DNA of 64,000 nucleotides from Metapseudomonas boanensis. GTDB lineage: Bacteria > Pseudomonadota > Gammaproteobacteria > Pseudomonadales > Pseudomonadaceae. The DNA lies in the NCBI RefSeq assembly GCF_018704125.1, contig NZ_JAGTIS010000001.1:496001-560000 (forward strand), read 5' to 3'. The translations under genes and the position numbers were made by a program. The notes below the pieces were generated by a model that worked only from the letters and a program-made list of their open reading frames with translations, had not been told where the DNA came from and searched no databases. The stretch's first letter is position 1. Each line of letters starts with the position of its first letter. Below are positions 7,533-19,077 of this stretch, piece after piece.

Positions 7533-9008
7533 TCAGTTAGCCAGGGCCACCAGGCCGGAGTGCTGCACCAGATCCAGCAGAGGCTGCGGGTAGACGCCGA
7601 GGAAGAAGGCCAGCAGAGCCACGAACAGCAGCATGATGCCGCCGGCGCGCTGGGCCCAGTGCATGTCGGCATCGTGACGGCGCAGGTTCGGCTCGACCAG
7701 GAACAACGTGACCATGACGCGCAGGTAGTAGAACACGCCGATCGCGCTGCCCAGGACCATGGCGCCGAGCAGCCACCAGAGACCAGACTCGACGCCCGCG
7801 GCGATCACGAAGAACTTGCCGATGAAGCCAGCAGTCAGCGGAATCCCGGCCAACGACAACATCATCACGGTCATTACGGCGGTCAGGTATGGGCGGCGCC
7901 AGAACAGGCCGCGGTATTCATACAGCGCATCGCAATCACGACCGCTGTAAGGCGTGGACATCAGGGTCACCACTCCGAAGGCGCCGAGGCTGGTCAGGAC
8001 GTAGGTGGCCAGGTAGACGCCGATGGCTTCCACGGCCAGGCCCTTGCTCGCGATCAGCGCCACCAGCAGGTAGCCGAAGTGGGCGATCGAGGAGTAGCCG
8101 AGCAGACGTTTGATGTTGTTCTGTACCAGGGCCAGCAGGTTACCGAACAGGATCGATGCGATAGCAATGACGGTCAGCAGTTCGTTCAGCCAGCCGCCGG
8201 CGGTAGCCGGGGAAAGCTGGTACAGGCGCAGCAGTACGGCGAACACTGCAACCTTGCTGGCGGTGGCGAGGAAGGCCGCAACAGGTGCCGGGGCACCTTC
8301 GTACACGTCCGGAGTCCAGAGGTGGAAGGGCACCAGGGACAGTTTGAAGGCGAGGCCGACCAGCATCATGCCGATGCCCAGTTGCGACAGCACGCTCGGC
8401 GCGCTGGTGGCCGCCAGGTGGGTGCCGATGCCGCTGAAGCTCATGCTGCCGGCATCCGCGTATAGCAGCGCCATGCCGAACAACAGGAAGGCAGAGCCTG
8501 CAGCCGAGAGCACCATGTACTTGATGCCGGCTTCCAGCGAGCGCCGATTGAAGAAGGCATACGCCACCAGACCGTAGACCGGCACCGAGAGAAGTTCCAG
8601 GCCGATGAACAGGCCGACCAGGTTCTGCGCGGTGACCAGTACCAGGCCGCCGGCGGCGGCCAGTAGGATCAGCAGGTACATCTCTTCGCGGTTGCCCGGA
8701 TAACCCTTGCCCGACTCACCGCCCAGATAGGCGTGGATCAGCGTGACGCAGGCGAGGGTAGCCGCCAGCACCAGGGCCATGTAGTAGCAGCCGAAGGTGT
8801 CGACCATCAGCAGCGGGGTGACTTCCATCGGGACGACCTTGAGGGTCGGCAGGATGGACAGCAGGGCCAGGTTGAGACCGATGACCGAGAGGCCGAAGGT
8901 CCAGGAGTGGTGGCGCTTCCAGGCGATGGCCAGCATGACCACGACGATCGTGGCGCAGGTGACCAGCAGCGGCAGCAGGGCGATGAAGTGTTGAGTCGTG
9001 AATTCCAT
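7533..9008 (-). CDS. nuoN: NADH-quinone oxidoreductase subunit N
   Basis: A 491-aa antiporter-like membrane subunit of complex I with about 14 predicted membrane segments. It shares the Mrp-type core with NuoL and NuoM and forms one of the proton channels of the membrane arm. I use the ATG at 9008 (MEFTTQHFIALLP); a longer frame upstream would run back into nuoM. The start lies 7 nt after the nuoM stop. It is the last gene of the nuo operon and is followed by an intrinsic terminator. Confidence 0.95.
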   Translation of the reverse strand: MEFTTQHFIALLPLLVTCATIVVVMLAIAWKRHHSWTFGLSVIGLNLALLSILPTLKVVPMEVTPLLMVDTFGCYYMALVLAATLACVTLIHAYLGGESGKGYPGNREEMYLLILLAAAGGLVLVTAQNLVGLFIGLELLSVPVYGLVAYAFFNRRSLEAGIKYMVLSAAGSAFLLFGMALLYADAGSMSFSGIGTHLAATSAPSVLSQLGIGMMLVGLAFKLSLVPFHLWTPDVYEGAPAPVAAFLATASKVAVFAVLLRLYQLSPATAGGWLNELLTVIAIASILFGNLLALVQNNIKRLLGYSSIAHFGYLLVALIASKGLAVEAIGVYLATYVLTSLGAFGVVTLMSTPYSGRDCDALYEYRGLFWRRPYLTAVMTVMMLSLAGIPLTAGFIGKFFVIAAGVESGLWWLLGAMVLGSAIGVFYYLRVMVTLFLVEPNLRRHDADMHWAQRAGGIMLLFVALLAFFLGVYPQPLLDLVQHSGLVALAN

Positions 9009-9015
9009 AACCTGG

Positions 9016-10542
9016 TTACCGGGCAACGAGTTGATTGACGGCGGAATCCAACCACTGATGCACGCCATGCATGCTCGCAGCGGAGGTATCCAGCACCGGT
9101 TGCGGGTAAACGCCGAGCAGGATCAGCAGACCGGCAAGACCCAGGACCATGATCAGCTCGCGGGAACGCAGACCTTCGTAGACGGCCTCGCTCTTCGCCG
9201 GGCCGAAGTAGGCGCGGTGGATCATGATCAGCGAATAGACCGAGCCGAATACCAGGCCGGTGGCGGCCAGGACGCTGATCCAGGGAATGTTCTTGAAGGC
9301 GCCGACCAGGATCAGGAACTCACCGACGAAGTTGCCGGTGCCGGGCAGGCCCAGCGCGGCGGCGGCGAAGAACAGGCTGACACCGGGCAGATACGGCATA
9401 CGGGCCCAGATACCACCCATCTCACGCATGTCGCGAGTGTGCAGGCGCTCGTAGAGCTGGCCGCACAGGATAAAGAGTGCAGCAGCGGAAAGGCCGTGGG
9501 CGATCATCTGCACCACCGCGCCTTGCATGGCGATCTGGCTGCCAGAGTAGATGGCGATCAGAACAAAACCCATGTGCGAGACGCTGGAGTAGGCCACCAA
9601 GCGCTTGATGTCGGTCTGGGCGAACGACAGCAGCGCACCGTAGACGATGGCGAACACGCCGAGCCAGTGGGCAATCGGTGCGAATTCGGCCGAAGCATTG
9701 GGGAACAGCGGCAGGGCGAAGCGGATCATGCCGTAGGCCGCCGTCTTCAGCAGAATGCCTGCCAGGTCAACGGAACCGGCGGTCGGTGCCTGGGCGTGTG
9801 CGTCCGGCAGCCAGGAGTGCACCGGCACCACCGGGAACTTCACCGCGAAGGCGGCGAAGAAGCCGAGCATCAGCAGGTATTCGGTACCGGGCGCCAGCTC
9901 GGCCTTCAGCAGGTCGGCATAGTTGAACGTCAGTACGCCGGTGTTGCTGTAGTTCACCAGCACCAGGGCGAGGATCGCCACCAGCATGATCAGGCCGCTG
10001 GCCTGGGTGAAGATGAAGAACTTGGTGGCGGCGGTGATGCGGGTCTTGCCCTTGCTGCCGCTGTGACCCCAGAGCGCGATGAGGAAGTACATCGGCACCA
10101 GCATCATTTCCCAGAAGAAGAAGAACAGGAACAGGTCGATGGCGAGGAATACGCCGACCACACCGCCAAGGATCCACATCAGGTTGAGGTGGAAGAAGCC
10201 CACACGGTTCTGGATCTCGCGCCAGGAGCAAAGCACGGACAGCACGCCGAGCAGGCCGGTGAGGACGATCATCAGGATCGACAGGCCGTCCAGGGCCAGG
10301 TGGATGGTGACGCCGAAGCGCTCGATCCACTGCACCTTGAACTCCTCCGCCCACACCGGATCAGTGCCGGGGGCCGGGGCCAGGGTGAAGTCGCCGGTCG
10401 CCCACAGCCAGAGGCCGAGGCCGAACAGCAGGGACATGGTCAGCAGCGCGATCCAGCGGGGCAGGGTGGAGCTGAAACGCTCACCTTGCCAGCAGAGCAG
10501 GCCGCCGATGAAGGGAATCAGGATTAGCCAGGGCAGAATCAT
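9016..10542 (-). CDS. nuoM: NADH-quinone oxidoreductase subunit M
   Basis: A 508-aa antiporter-like membrane subunit of complex I with about 14 membrane segments. The family segment FFFFWEMMLVPMYFLIALWG (about 135-155) carries the conserved TM5 glutamate, and lysine-bearing helices follow. It is translated from ATG 10542, with AAGGA 12 nt upstream in the short gap after nuoL. It pumps protons together with NuoL and NuoN. Confidence 0.95.
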   Translation of the reverse strand: MILPWLILIPFIGGLLCWQGERFSSTLPRWIALLTMSLLFGLGLWLWATGDFTLAPAPGTDPVWAEEFKVQWIERFGVTIHLALDGLSILMIVLTGLLGVLSVLCSWREIQNRVGFFHLNLMWILGGVVGVFLAIDLFLFFFFWEMMLVPMYFLIALWGHSGSKGKTRITAATKFFIFTQASGLIMLVAILALVLVNYSNTGVLTFNYADLLKAELAPGTEYLLMLGFFAAFAVKFPVVPVHSWLPDAHAQAPTAGSVDLAGILLKTAAYGMIRFALPLFPNASAEFAPIAHWLGVFAIVYGALLSFAQTDIKRLVAYSSVSHMGFVLIAIYSGSQIAMQGAVVQMIAHGLSAAALFILCGQLYERLHTRDMREMGGIWARMPYLPGVSLFFAAAALGLPGTGNFVGEFLILVGAFKNIPWISVLAATGLVFGSVYSLIMIHRAYFGPAKSEAVYEGLRSRELIMVLGLAGLLILLGVYPQPVLDTSAASMHGVHQWLDSAVNQLVAR

Positions 10543-10567
10543 GACGGGCTCAATTCCTTAAGAAGAT

Positions 10568-12415
10568 TCAGGTCAGCAGCACGGCGCCGAGCACGAGCAC
10601 GGCCCCGCCGACTATGGATACGGCGTACCAGCGCAGCTGGCCGGTCTGGCTACGGCTGAGCGCGCTGTTACCACTACGCACCACACGCGGGATCAGCCCG
10701 ATGCTGCCGTCGATTGGGTCGCGGCCGAGCAGGCGGCAAACCAGCAGGTACGGTTTGACGAACAGCAGGTCATAGAGCCAGTCGAAGCCCCAGGCGGCGA
10801 ACCACCAGGCACCGAGGAAGCGGCCCGGCGCACTCTGGGCGACGGCGCTGACGAAGCGGCGCTTGCCGAGGAAGAGCAGGGCTGCCAGCAGGATACCCGC
10901 CAGGGCGATGGCGCCCGAAGCAATCTCCAGGCTGTGTTTCGCTTCGCCCCCGGCATGGCCGACGCTTTCCGGCAGCACACCGGCGAGCGGCGGGGTGATC
11001 AGAGCACCGATGAAGGTGGAGAGCACCAGCAGCACCACCAGCGGCAGGCTATGGGCGATGCCGTGGCCGGCATGGGCGTCGGTCTTGGCCTCGCCATGGA
11101 AGGCGATGAAGATCAGGCGGAAGGTGTAGATCGAAGTCAGGAAGGCACCGGCCAGACCCGCGTACAGCAGCCACTGATGGCCGCTGGCGAAGGCTTCCCA
11201 GAGAATCTCGTCCTTGGAGTAGAAACCGGCGGTCACCAGCGGCAGGGCGGCCAGAGCGGCACCACCGACGATGAAGCAGGCGTAGGCCAGCGGCAGTTTC
11301 TTCCACAGGCCGCCCATCTTGAAGATGTTCTGCTCGTGGTGGCAGGCGTTGATGACCGCACCGGAAGCGAGGAACAGCAGGGCCTTGAAGAAGGCATGGG
11401 TCATCAGGTGGAAGATCGCTGCGTCCCATGCGCCCACGCCGAGGGCGAGGAACATGTAGCCGATCTGGCTCATGGTGGAGTAGGCGAGGATGCGCTTGAT
11501 GTCGGTCTGCACCAGGGCAGCGAAGCCAGCCAGGACCAGGGTCACGCCGCCGACGATGCCGACCAGTTCGAGGATCTCCGGGGTCAGCAGGAACAGGCCG
11601 TGGGTACGGGCGATCAGGTAGACGCCCGCGGTCACCATGGTGGCCGCGTGGATCAGCGCGGAAACCGGAGTCGGGCCGGCCATGGCGTCGGCCAGCCAGG
11701 TCTGCAGCGGCAGCTGGGCGGACTTGCCCACGGCGCCGCCAAGCAGCATCAGGGTGGCGACCCAGAGCCAGGTGTCCCCGGCAGCGTACTTCTGCGGGGC
11801 CAGCACCATCAGCTCCTGGATGTTCAGGGTGCCGAGGTTGGCGAACAGGATGAACAGGCCGATGGCCATGAACACGTCGCCGACGCGGGTGACGATGAAG
11901 GCCTTCAGGGCGGCGTTGCCGTTGGGTACGTGCTTGAAGTAGAAGCCGATCAGCAGGTACGAGCACAGACCCACGCCTTCCCAACCGAAGTAGAGGAACA
12001 GCAGGTTATCGCCCAGCACCAGGAACAGCATGCTGGCGATGAACAGGTTGGTGTAGGCGAAAAAGCGCGAATAGCCCTCTTCCCCACGCATGTACCAGGA
12101 GGCGAACAGGTGGATCAGGAAGCCGACACCGGTCACCACGCCGAGCATGGTCAGGGACAGACCGTCCAGATAGAGGGTGAAGCTGGGCGCGAAGCCCGCC
12201 ACGCTCATCCACTGCCACAACGTCTGGGTGTAGACGCCGCCTTCCGGCGGGGCAACGTTGAACTGCCAGATGATCCAGGCGGCAACCAGGGCGGAGAGGC
12301 CGACCGAGCCGACACCGATGACGGCGGAGGTGTTTTCGGAGAAACGCCCGCGGGAGAAGGCCAGGATGAACCAGCCGAGCAGCGGGAACAGGCAAGTGAG
12401 GAATAGAAGGTTCAT
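10568..12415 (-). CDS. nuoL: NADH-quinone oxidoreductase subunit L
   Basis: A 615-aa distal antiporter-like subunit of complex I. Its N-terminal domain contains [20 protein letters not shown] with the conserved TM5 glutamate. Its C-terminal extension provides the lateral helix along the membrane arm. Its ATG overlaps the nuoK stop codon in an ATGA arrangement (12412-12415), which suggests translational coupling. Length and hydrophobicity are normal for the family. Confidence 0.95.
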   Translation of the reverse strand: MNLLFLTCLFPLLGWFILAFSRGRFSENTSAVIGVGSVGLSALVAAWIIWQFNVAPPEGGVYTQTLWQWMSVAGFAPSFTLYLDGLSLTMLGVVTGVGFLIHLFASWYMRGEEGYSRFFAYTNLFIASMLFLVLGDNLLFLYFGWEGVGLCSYLLIGFYFKHVPNGNAALKAFIVTRVGDVFMAIGLFILFANLGTLNIQELMVLAPQKYAAGDTWLWVATLMLLGGAVGKSAQLPLQTWLADAMAGPTPVSALIHAATMVTAGVYLIARTHGLFLLTPEILELVGIVGGVTLVLAGFAALVQTDIKRILAYSTMSQIGYMFLALGVGAWDAAIFHLMTHAFFKALLFLASGAVINACHHEQNIFKMGGLWKKLPLAYACFIVGGAALAALPLVTAGFYSKDEILWEAFASGHQWLLYAGLAGAFLTSIYTFRLIFIAFHGEAKTDAHAGHGIAHSLPLVVLLVLSTFIGALITPPLAGVLPESVGHAGGEAKHSLEIASGAIALAGILLAALLFLGKRRFVSAVAQSAPGRFLGAWWFAAWGFDWLYDLLFVKPYLLVCRLLGRDPIDGSIGLIPRVVRSGNSALSRSQTGQLRWYAVSIVGGAVLVLGAVLLT

Positions 12416-12720
12416 CCGCGCATCTCGCTGGCAGCGTCGATATCGAGGGTATGGAAGCGGCGGTACAGCTGCAGCAGGATCGCCAGGCCGATACTGGCCT
12501 CGGCGGCTGCCAGGCTGATCACCAGCACGAACATGATCTGGCCGTCCGGCTGAGCCCAGCGGGCGCCAGCGACCACGAAGGCCAGGGCGGCCGAGTTCAT
12601 CATGACTTCCAGGCTCATGAGCACGAACAGGATGTTGCGGCGCACCATCAGGCCGGTGAGGCCCAGGCAGAAGAGAATGCCGGCCACCGCCAGGCCATGT
12701 TCCAGGGGGATTGCGTTCAT
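12412..12720 (-). CDS. nuoK: NADH-quinone oxidoreductase subunit K
   Basis: A 102-aa protein with three membrane helices carrying the two membrane glutamates of the family (in [14 protein letters not shown] and the [11 protein letters not shown] segment). The ATG at 12720 ([14 protein letters not shown]) gives the usual NuoK length. An upstream extension in the same frame overlaps nuoJ and is not real. The 3' end overlaps nuoL by four bases. Confidence 0.95.
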   Translation of the reverse strand: MNAIPLEHGLAVAGILFCLGLTGLMVRRNILFVLMSLEVMMNSAALAFVVAGARWAQPDGQIMFVLVISLAAAEASIGLAILLQLYRRFHTLDIDAASEMRG

Positions 12721-12724
12721 GGCG

Positions 12725-13225
12725 TTATTCCTTAGCTTCGTGGCGGCCGAGGTGGAAGGCGGCGACCAGGGCTGCCAGGAGCAGCATGGAAGCCAGTTCC
12801 ACGGCCAGCAGGTACGGGCCGAAGAGGCTGATGCCGACTGCCTTGGCATCCACGGTGGTGTGGCCGATGGCGGCGCCGCTGGCATTGCCGAACAGCACGT
12901 AGAGCAGTTCGGCCAGCAGGATCAGGGAGAGCAGGGCAGGGCCGGTCCAGATGCCAGGCTTGAGCCACTTCTTCTCCTGTTCGGCAATCGCCGGTCCAAG
13001 GTTCAGCATCATCACCACGAAGACGAACAGCACCATGATGGCACCGGCGTAGACGATGATTTCCAGGGCACCCGCAAACGGCGCGCCAAGGGCGAAGAAG
13101 CACATCGACACCGCCAGCAGCGAGACGATGAGATAGAGCAGTGCATGCACAGGGTTGGTGTTGGTGATCACCCGCAGGGTGGAGACCACCGCCGCGCCGG
13201 CAGCGAAATAGAAAGCGAATTCCAC
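12725..13225 (-). CDS. nuoJ: NADH-quinone oxidoreductase subunit J
   Basis: A 166-aa membrane subunit with five predicted helices, including the conserved [17 protein letters not shown] helix, which is involved in coupling quinone reduction to proton pumping. Translation starts at a GTG (13225) with AAGGAG about 7 nt upstream, inside the 10-nt gap behind nuoI. Only 4 nt separate it from nuoK. Confidence 0.95.
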   Translation of the reverse strand: MEFAFYFAAGAAVVSTLRVITNTNPVHALLYLIVSLLAVSMCFFALGAPFAGALEIIVYAGAIMVLFVFVVMMLNLGPAIAEQEKKWLKPGIWTGPALLSLILLAELLYVLFGNASGAAIGHTTVDAKAVGISLFGPYLLAVELASMLLLAALVAAFHLGRHEAKE

Positions 13226-13235
13226 GCGCGTCTCC

Positions 13236-13784
13236 TTAGGGCAGCAGGCTCTTCACGTTGATCGGTTCGGCTTCGTTCTGCGCGGCGCCTTTCGGCTTGC
13301 CGGCAATGGCCATGCCTGCCACGCGATAGAAGTTGTAGTCCGGGTATTTGCCAGGGCCGGAGATCAGCAGGTCTTCCTTCTCGTACACCAGATCCTGGCG
13401 CTTGAACTCGCCCATCTCGAAATCCGGGGTCAGCTGGATTGCGGTGGTCGGGCAGGCCTCTTCGCATAGCCCGCAGAAGATGCAGCGCGAGAAGTTGATG
13501 CGGAAGAACTCGGGGTACCAGCGGCCATCTTCGGTTTCAGCCTTCTGCAGCGAGATGCAGCCAACCGGGCAGGCTACCGCACAGAGGTTGCAGGCAACGC
13601 AGCGCTCCTCGCCATCGGGATCACGGGTGAGGACGATGCGGCCGCGATAACGCGGCGGCAGGTACACCGGCTCTTCCGGGTATTGCAGCGTGTCACGCTT
13701 GCGGAAGGCATGGCCGAAGATCATCACCAGGCTTCGCAGCTGGGTGTAGGTACCATGCAGGACGTTAATGATTTCTTTGATCAT
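13236..13784 (-). CDS. nuoI: NADH-quinone oxidoreductase subunit I
   Basis: A 182-aa peripheral-arm subunit with two [4Fe-4S] clusters (N6a and N6b): CxxCxxCxxxC at residues 62-72 and 101-111, each followed by the expected CP turn. An amphipathic N-terminus attaches it to NuoH. It passes electrons from NuoG toward NuoB. A strong AAGGAG lies before the ATG at 13784. Confidence 0.97.
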   Translation of the reverse strand: MIKEIINVLHGTYTQLRSLVMIFGHAFRKRDTLQYPEEPVYLPPRYRGRIVLTRDPDGEERCVACNLCAVACPVGCISLQKAETEDGRWYPEFFRINFSRCIFCGLCEEACPTTAIQLTPDFEMGEFKRQDLVYEKEDLLISGPGKYPDYNFYRVAGMAIAGKPKGAAQNEAEPINVKSLLP

Positions 13785-13795
13785 GGTGTTTCTCC

Positions 13796-14788
13796 TTACT
13801 GGGCCGAGGCCAGCACGAGCGCGCCGGTCACCAGCAGGTTGATCAGGGTCAGCGGCAGGCAGACCTTCCAGCTGAAAGCCATCACCTGGTCATAGCGTGG
13901 GCGCGGGATGGAGGCGCGCAGCAGGATGAACAGCATGATGAAGAAGGCAGTCTTGAGCGCGAACCAGATGAAGGGGATCTGCGGCAGGATGCCGAACGGG
14001 CCATGCCAGCCACCGAAGAATAGAGTCACGAGCAGCGCGGAGATCAGCACGATGCCGATGTACTCGCCGACGAAGAACATGCCCCATTTCATACCGGCGT
14101 ATTCGATGTGGTAGCCGTCGGCCAGTTCCTGTTCCGCTTCCGGCTGGTCGAAAGGGTGACGGTGCGTCACGGCCACGCCGGCGATGAAGAAGGTACAGAA
14201 GCCGAAGAACTGCGGAATGATGAACCACAGGTGCTGTGCCTGGTACTCAACGATATCGCGCATGTTGAAGGAGCCGACCTGGGCCACGATGCCCATCAGC
14301 GACAGTGCCAGGAACACCTCGTAGGAGATGGTCTGGGCCGAGGCGCGCAGGCTGCCGAGCAGGGCGAACTTGTTGTTGCTCGCCCAGCCGGCGAAGAGCA
14401 CCGCATATACGGTGATGCCGGCCATGGCGAAGAAGAACAGGATGCCGATGTTCAGGTCGGCCACACCCCAGGTGGGGGTGACCGGGATCACTGCGAACGC
14501 GACCAGCAGGGCGCTCATGGCGATGATGGGCGCCAGAGTGAAGATCAGCTTGTCGGCGAATGGCGGGGTCCAGTCTTCCTTGAAGAACATCTTGATCATG
14601 TCCGCGCCCAGTTGGAAGGCACCGAAAGGGCCTACCCGGTTCGGACCGTAGCGATCCTGCCAGAGCCCCAGCAGGCGACGTTCCACCCAGGAGAGCAGGG
14701 CACCGCTAACCACCACGGCCAGCAGGATGACGATGGCCTTGACGACGGCGATGACGATATCGATCAGTTCGGGCGTCAGCCAGCTCAT
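13796..14788 (-). CDS. nuoH: NADH-quinone oxidoreductase subunit H
   Basis: A 330-aa membrane subunit with about eight helices that builds the quinone-entry chamber. [21 protein letters not shown] (about 36-56) is the family signature near the N-terminus, and a charged loop containing [14 protein letters not shown] faces the quinone site. The ATG overlaps the nuoG stop as ATGA (14785-14788). Confidence 0.97.
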   Translation of the reverse strand: MSWLTPELIDIVIAVVKAIVILLAVVVSGALLSWVERRLLGLWQDRYGPNRVGPFGAFQLGADMIKMFFKEDWTPPFADKLIFTLAPIIAMSALLVAFAVIPVTPTWGVADLNIGILFFFAMAGITVYAVLFAGWASNNKFALLGSLRASAQTISYEVFLALSLMGIVAQVGSFNMRDIVEYQAQHLWFIIPQFFGFCTFFIAGVAVTHRHPFDQPEAEQELADGYHIEYAGMKWGMFFVGEYIGIVLISALLVTLFFGGWHGPFGILPQIPFIWFALKTAFFIMLFILLRASIPRPRYDQVMAFSWKVCLPLTLINLLVTGALVLASAQ

Positions 14789-17493
14789 TGCACGACCTCC
14801 TGTACGGCAGTGACGACAGCTCCGGCGATGGTGGCCGGGATGCCCGGCAGACCGGCCGGCAGACCGATCAGGCCAATGCCTAACTCTTCCTTGACCTGCA
14901 GCGGCAGGCGCAGGGCCTGGCCGTTGATGGTCAGGCTGAGCAGGGCACCGTCATTGACGCCGAGGCGATCGGCCTCGTCTTTCGCCAGGGCCACGTAAGG
15001 CTGCGGAATGCGCTCCTGCACCGGGGTGGCGCGGGAACTGGTCTCCTCGCTGCCGAACAGGTGGTGCAGTGGCACGGCCTGCCAAGTGCCCTGGGCCGGA
15101 TTGAAGGCGGCGTTGACGCTGAACCACGGGAGGGGCTGACCTTTCGCTTCGATCAGGCGCACGCCCGGGTCACCGGCGCGCAGGTGGCCGCCGACTTCGT
15201 CCTGAAACTTGTTCCAGGCCTGCGGCGAGTTCCAGCCCGGTGACCAGGCGAAGGGGATCTGCTGGCGGGGCTCGACACTGCCGGCGTAGCCTTCCATGGA
15301 GAAGGCGAAAGCCGAGTCCTTGTCCTGCGGCTGACGCGGCTCGTGCACGCTGATATTGGCGCGCATGGCAGTGCGGCCACTGTAGCGGTGCGGTTCACGG
15401 GCGAGCTTCATGCCCTTGATGCGGAACGAGGCGCTCGGTGCGGCATCGCGGATGGCAGCCAGCAGCGGGCTGCTGTCGGCACAGGCGGCAGTGACGTGGT
15501 CGAGTTGCGTCCAGTCCACGGCTTTGCCCAGCAGGTCGCTGTGCAGCGCGTGCAGCCAGCGCCAGCCTTCACGGACGAGGATGTTGGCATCGTAGTAGAC
15601 CGGATCGAAGACCTGGAAGAAGCGCTGGGCGCGGCCTTCCATGCTGACCAGGGTGCCGTCGCCTTCGGCGAAGCTGGCAGCCGGCAGGACCAGATGAGCA
15701 CGCTCGGTGGTGGCGGTCTGCTGGTGGTCGGCAACGATGACGACCTTGGCGGCGGCCAGGGCGGCGTCCACCTTGGCTGCGTCGGCGCGGCGGTAGAGAT
15801 CGTTCTCCAGAACGACAACGGCGTCGGCCTTGCCGGACGTCAGGGCTTCCAGCGCGGCGTCAACGGATTCGCCGCCGAACAGGGCCAGGCCCATGCTGTT
15901 GGCTTCCGGTACCACCAGGCTCAGGGAGCCATTCTTCTCGCGGTTTTTCAGCGCACTGGCAATGTTTGCGGCGGCTTCGATCAGCGTCTTGCTACCCAGG
16001 GAAGCACCGGAAATGACCAGCGGACGCTTGGCCGCGAGCAGGGCCTCGGCGATTCGTTTGACCAGTTCGGCGGCCTCGCTTTCCAGACCGTCCACGGCCG
16101 GCGCGCTCGGGTCGATGGCGTGGGCCACGGCGAAACCGATACGGGCCAGATCGGCTGGCGCGGCGTGCACGCTCTCGGCAGCCACGTCATCCAGGCGGGT
16201 GCTGGCGACGCTGGCGATGAACAGCGGGTTCAGCGCGTCCTGGGCGACGTTCTGCACGGCGGCCATGTGCCAATCCTGGATCTTCATCGAGGCGGCGATG
16301 TCAGTGGCCTTGCCCTTGACGGCTTGGCGCAGCGCGAGGGCCATGCGGGCGGCTGTCTGGGTCAGGTCTTCGCCGAGGACGAAGACTGCGTCATGCTTCT
16401 CGACGTCACGCAGGGTGGGGACCGGCAGGGGGCCGTCCTGCAGGATGTCGCGGATCAAGCGCAGGTTTTCCAGTTCATGGGCAGCGATGCCGGAGTAATA
16501 ATTCTCGGCGCCGACCAGTTCACGCAGGGCGAAGTTGCTTTCCAGGCTGGCGCGCGGCGAACCGATGCCGATCACGCGCTTGCCCTTGAGCAGTTCGGCG
16601 GCCTTGTCGAGCGCGCCGTCGAGCGAGAGCTTCTGGCTGCCCAGCAGCGGATGGCGCGGGCGGTCTTCGCGGTTGACGTAGCCATAGCCGAAACGGCCAC
16701 GGTCACAGAGGAAGTACTGGTTCACCGAGCCATTGAAGCGGTTCTCGATGCGACGGATCTCGCCATAGCGCTCGCCGGGGCTGACGTTGCAGCCGCTGGA
16801 GCATCCGTGGCAGATGCTCGGGGAGAACTGCATGTCCCACTTGCGGTTGTAGCGCTCGGAGTGGGTCTTGTCGGTAAACACACCGGTCGGGCAGACCTCG
16901 ACCAGGTTGCCGGAGAATTCGCTCTCCAGCACACCATCCTCGACGCGGCCGAAGTAGACATTGTCGTGGGCGCCGTAGACGCCGAGGTCGGTGCCGCCCG
17001 CGTAGTCCTTGTAGTAGCGCACGCAGCGGTAGCAGGCGATACAGCGGTTCATCTCGTGGGCGATGAACGGGCCGAGTTCCTGGTTCTGGTGGGTACGCTT
17101 GGTGAAGCGGTAGCGACGGGCATTGTGGCCGGTCATCACCGTCATGTCCTGCAGGTGGCAGTGGCCACCTTCCTCGCACACTGGGCAGTCGTGCGGGTGG
17201 TTGGTCATCAGCCATTCGACGACGCTGGCGCGGAACTGCTTGGCCTCTTCGTCGTCAATGGAAATCCAGGTGTTGTCGGTGGCTGGGGTCATGCAGGACA
17301 TGACGAGGCGGCCGCGTTTGTCGTTCTCGTCGGTGTACTGCTTGACCGCGCATTGGCGGCAGGCGCCGACGCTACCGAGCGCCGGGTGCCAGCAGAAGTA
17401 GGGGATGTCGAGTCCGAGGGAGAGACAGGCCTGCAGGAGGTTGTCTGCACCATCGACTTCGAGCGTCTTGCCGTCTACGTGGATAGTGGCCAT
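14785..17493 (-). CDS. nuoG: NADH-quinone oxidoreductase subunit G
   Basis: A 902-aa iron-sulfur subunit. The N-terminal ferredoxin domain has C34, C45, C48 and C67 for [2Fe-2S] N1b. H101, C103, C106 and C112 bind N5, and CIACYRC (151-157) plus a later CP cysteine bind N4. CHGCSSGC (about 228-235) begins the cluster N7 site kept in bacterial NuoG. The rest is a molybdopterin-oxidoreductase-like domain without molybdenum. The ribosome-binding site before ATG 17493 is weak. Upstream lies an unusual 237-bp gap to nuoF that holds an inverted-repeat element. Confidence 0.97.
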   Translation of the reverse strand: MATIHVDGKTLEVDGADNLLQACLSLGLDIPYFCWHPALGSVGACRQCAVKQYTDENDKRGRLVMSCMTPATDNTWISIDDEEAKQFRASVVEWLMTNHPHDCPVCEEGGHCHLQDMTVMTGHNARRYRFTKRTHQNQELGPFIAHEMNRCIACYRCVRYYKDYAGGTDLGVYGAHDNVYFGRVEDGVLESEFSGNLVEVCPTGVFTDKTHSERYNRKWDMQFSPSICHGCSSGCNVSPGERYGEIRRIENRFNGSVNQYFLCDRGRFGYGYVNREDRPRHPLLGSQKLSLDGALDKAAELLKGKRVIGIGSPRASLESNFALRELVGAENYYSGIAAHELENLRLIRDILQDGPLPVPTLRDVEKHDAVFVLGEDLTQTAARMALALRQAVKGKATDIAASMKIQDWHMAAVQNVAQDALNPLFIASVASTRLDDVAAESVHAAPADLARIGFAVAHAIDPSAPAVDGLESEAAELVKRIAEALLAAKRPLVISGASLGSKTLIEAAANIASALKNREKNGSLSLVVPEANSMGLALFGGESVDAALEALTSGKADAVVVLENDLYRRADAAKVDAALAAAKVVIVADHQQTATTERAHLVLPAASFAEGDGTLVSMEGRAQRFFQVFDPVYYDANILVREGWRWLHALHSDLLGKAVDWTQLDHVTAACADSSPLLAAIRDAAPSASFRIKGMKLAREPHRYSGRTAMRANISVHEPRQPQDKDSAFAFSMEGYAGSVEPRQQIPFAWSPGWNSPQAWNKFQDEVGGHLRAGDPGVRLIEAKGQPLPWFSVNAAFNPAQGTWQAVPLHHLFGSEETSSRATPVQERIPQPYVALAKDEADRLGVNDGALLSLTINGQALRLPLQVKEELGIGLIGLPAGLPGIPATIAGAVVTAVQEVVQ

Positions 17494-17589
17494 GGTTCAG
17501 TCTTCATCTGCCCGTTTGACCGGGCTTGGCTAATGGAATCAGCGTGCGCGCGGGGCCGGGTAGCGGCCGCCGCTGCGCGAATTCTTCTT

Positions 17590-17731
17590 GGAGCCTGCTC
17601 ACGATCTGCTGCGAGTCGGCTAAATGGTGTTGAAAACGGCCTCGGATGCTCATTTACCAATCGTAAACTCCGCTTCCTCGAACATCTGCGCCACCCTTGA
17701 TCTCTAGCTCGCGAAATCGTGAGCAGACTCC
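17590..17731. repeat. MITE-like inverted-repeat element inside the nuo operon
   Basis: The 16-nt ends GGAGCCTGCTCACGAT (17590-17605) and ATCGTGAGCAGACTCC (17716-17731) are inverted repeats matching at 15 of 16 positions. They enclose about 110 bp with no gene. The right end coincides with the first base of the nuoF stop codon region (TAG at 17731-17733 on the minus strand). The size, terminal repeats and non-coding content fit a miniature inverted-repeat element. Whether it occurs elsewhere in the genome cannot be seen here. Confidence 0.6.
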
Positions 17732-19077
17732 TAGGCGCCGACGGGGATCGGTCGCGCTGCCGGGATCTGGCGGGTGATACCTGCTTCGAACTCCGGACGG
17801 AAATACTTCATCGCACTGCCCAGTGGCTCTACGGCGCCCGGTGCGTGGGCGCAGAAGGTCTTGCCTGGGCCGAGGAAGCTGACGAGCTGTTCGAGTGTCT
17901 CCAGGTCTCCGGGCTGACCTTCGCCGCGCTCCAGGGCACGCAGGAGCTTGACGCTCCACGGCAGGCCGTCACGACATGGGGTACACCAGCCGCAGGACTC
18001 GCGGGCGAAGAACTCTTCCATGTTGCGCAGCAGGGAGACCATGTTGATGCTGTCGTCCACGGCCAGGGCCAGGCCGGTACCCATACGGGTGCCGACTTTG
18101 GCAATACCGGCGGCGTACATGGGGGCATCCAGGTGCTCGGGGAGCAGGAAGCCGGTGCCGGCGCCGCCCGGCTGCCAGGCTTTGAGCTTGAAGCCGTCGC
18201 GCATGCCGCCGGCATAGTCCTCGAAGAGTTCGCGAGCCGGGATGCCGAAGGGCAGTTCCCAGAGGCCGGGATTCTTCACCTTGCCGGAGAAACCCATGAG
18301 CTTGGTGCCCATGTCTTCGCTGCCCGGGAGCGCCAGGGACTTGTACCAGTCGACGCCGTTGGCGACGATTGCCGGCACGTTGCACAGGGTCTCGACGTTG
18401 TTGACACAGGTGGGCTTGCCCCAGACGCCGACAGCAGCGGGGAAGGGGGGCTTGGAGCGTGGATTGGCGCGGCGGCCTTCCAGCGAGTTGATCAGTGCGG
18501 TCTCTTCGCCGCAGATGTAGCGGCCGGCGCCAGTGTGCACGAACAACTCGAAGTCGAAGCCCGAGCCCAGGATGTTCTTGCCGAGCAGGCCGGCGGCCTT
18601 GGCTTCGTCGATGGCGCGGTTGAGGTTGCGCGCCGCGTCGACGTACTCGCCGCGCAGGAAGATGTAACCGCGATAGGCCTTGAGGGCGCGGGCGCTGATC
18701 AGCATGCCTTCCACCAGCAGGTGGGGCAGCTGCTCCATCAGCATGCGGTCCTTCCAGGTGTTGGGTTCCATTTCATCCGCGTTGCACAGCAGGTAGCGGA
18801 TGTTCATGGATTCGTCGGCCGGCATCAGGCCCCACTTCACGCCAGTGGGGAAGCCCGCACCGCCGCGGCCCTTGAGGCCGGAGTCCTTGACCTGCTGCAC
18901 GATATCGGCCTGGGCCATTTCGGTCAGGGCCTTGCGTGCAGCGGCGTAGCCGTTCTTCTGCTGGTATTCGTCAAGCCATACCGGTTGCGCGTCTTCGCGC
19001 AGACGCCAGGTCAGCGGATGGGTTTGCTCACTGCGCGCGATGCGGTTGGCCGGGCCGATGGAGGTCAGGGTCTTCAT
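17731..19077 (-). CDS. nuoF: NADH-quinone oxidoreductase subunit F
   Basis: A 448-aa NADH-binding flavoprotein subunit. [16 protein letters not shown] (about 67-82) begins the FMN/NADH-binding fold, and [12 protein letters not shown] near residue 353 with a later cysteine binds the [4Fe-4S] cluster N3. It accepts hydride from NADH and passes electrons into the NuoE/NuoG chain. Its ATG overlaps the nuoE stop (ATGA, 19074-19077). The stop codon abuts the inverted-repeat element that separates it from nuoG. Confidence 0.97.
   Translation of the reverse strand: MKTLTSIGPANRIARSEQTHPLTWRLREDAQPVWLDEYQQKNGYAAARKALTEMAQADIVQQVKDSGLKGRGGAGFPTGVKWGLMPADESMNIRYLLCNADEMEPNTWKDRMLMEQLPHLLVEGMLISARALKAYRGYIFLRGEYVDAARNLNRAIDEAKAAGLLGKNILGSGFDFELFVHTGAGRYICGEETALINSLEGRRANPRSKPPFPAAVGVWGKPTCVNNVETLCNVPAIVANGVDWYKSLALPGSEDMGTKLMGFSGKVKNPGLWELPFGIPARELFEDYAGGMRDGFKLKAWQPGGAGTGFLLPEHLDAPMYAAGIAKVGTRMGTGLALAVDDSINMVSLLRNMEEFFARESCGWCTPCRDGLPWSVKLLRALERGEGQPGDLETLEQLVSFLGPGKTFCAHAPGAVEPLGSAMKYFRPEFEAGITRQIPAARPIPVGA

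Noticed and set aside
8998-9068. 511-residue version of nuoN starting inside nuoM
   Set aside because: The first 20 residues overlap the nuoM coding end and have no NuoN similarity. The ATG at 9008 gives the normal N-terminal helix.
8998-12406. Long plus-strand frames opposite nuoM and nuoL (509 and 490 codons)
   Set aside because: Their translations are rich in Gln, His, Asp and Glu, the mirror image of hydrophobic codons. They are shadows of membrane-protein genes.
15343-17700. 785-codon open frame on the plus strand opposite nuoG
   Set aside because: It is antisense to a complete, motif-rich nuoG and arises from strong third-position GC bias. Its translation has no recognisable family and very high Gly/Val/Ala content.
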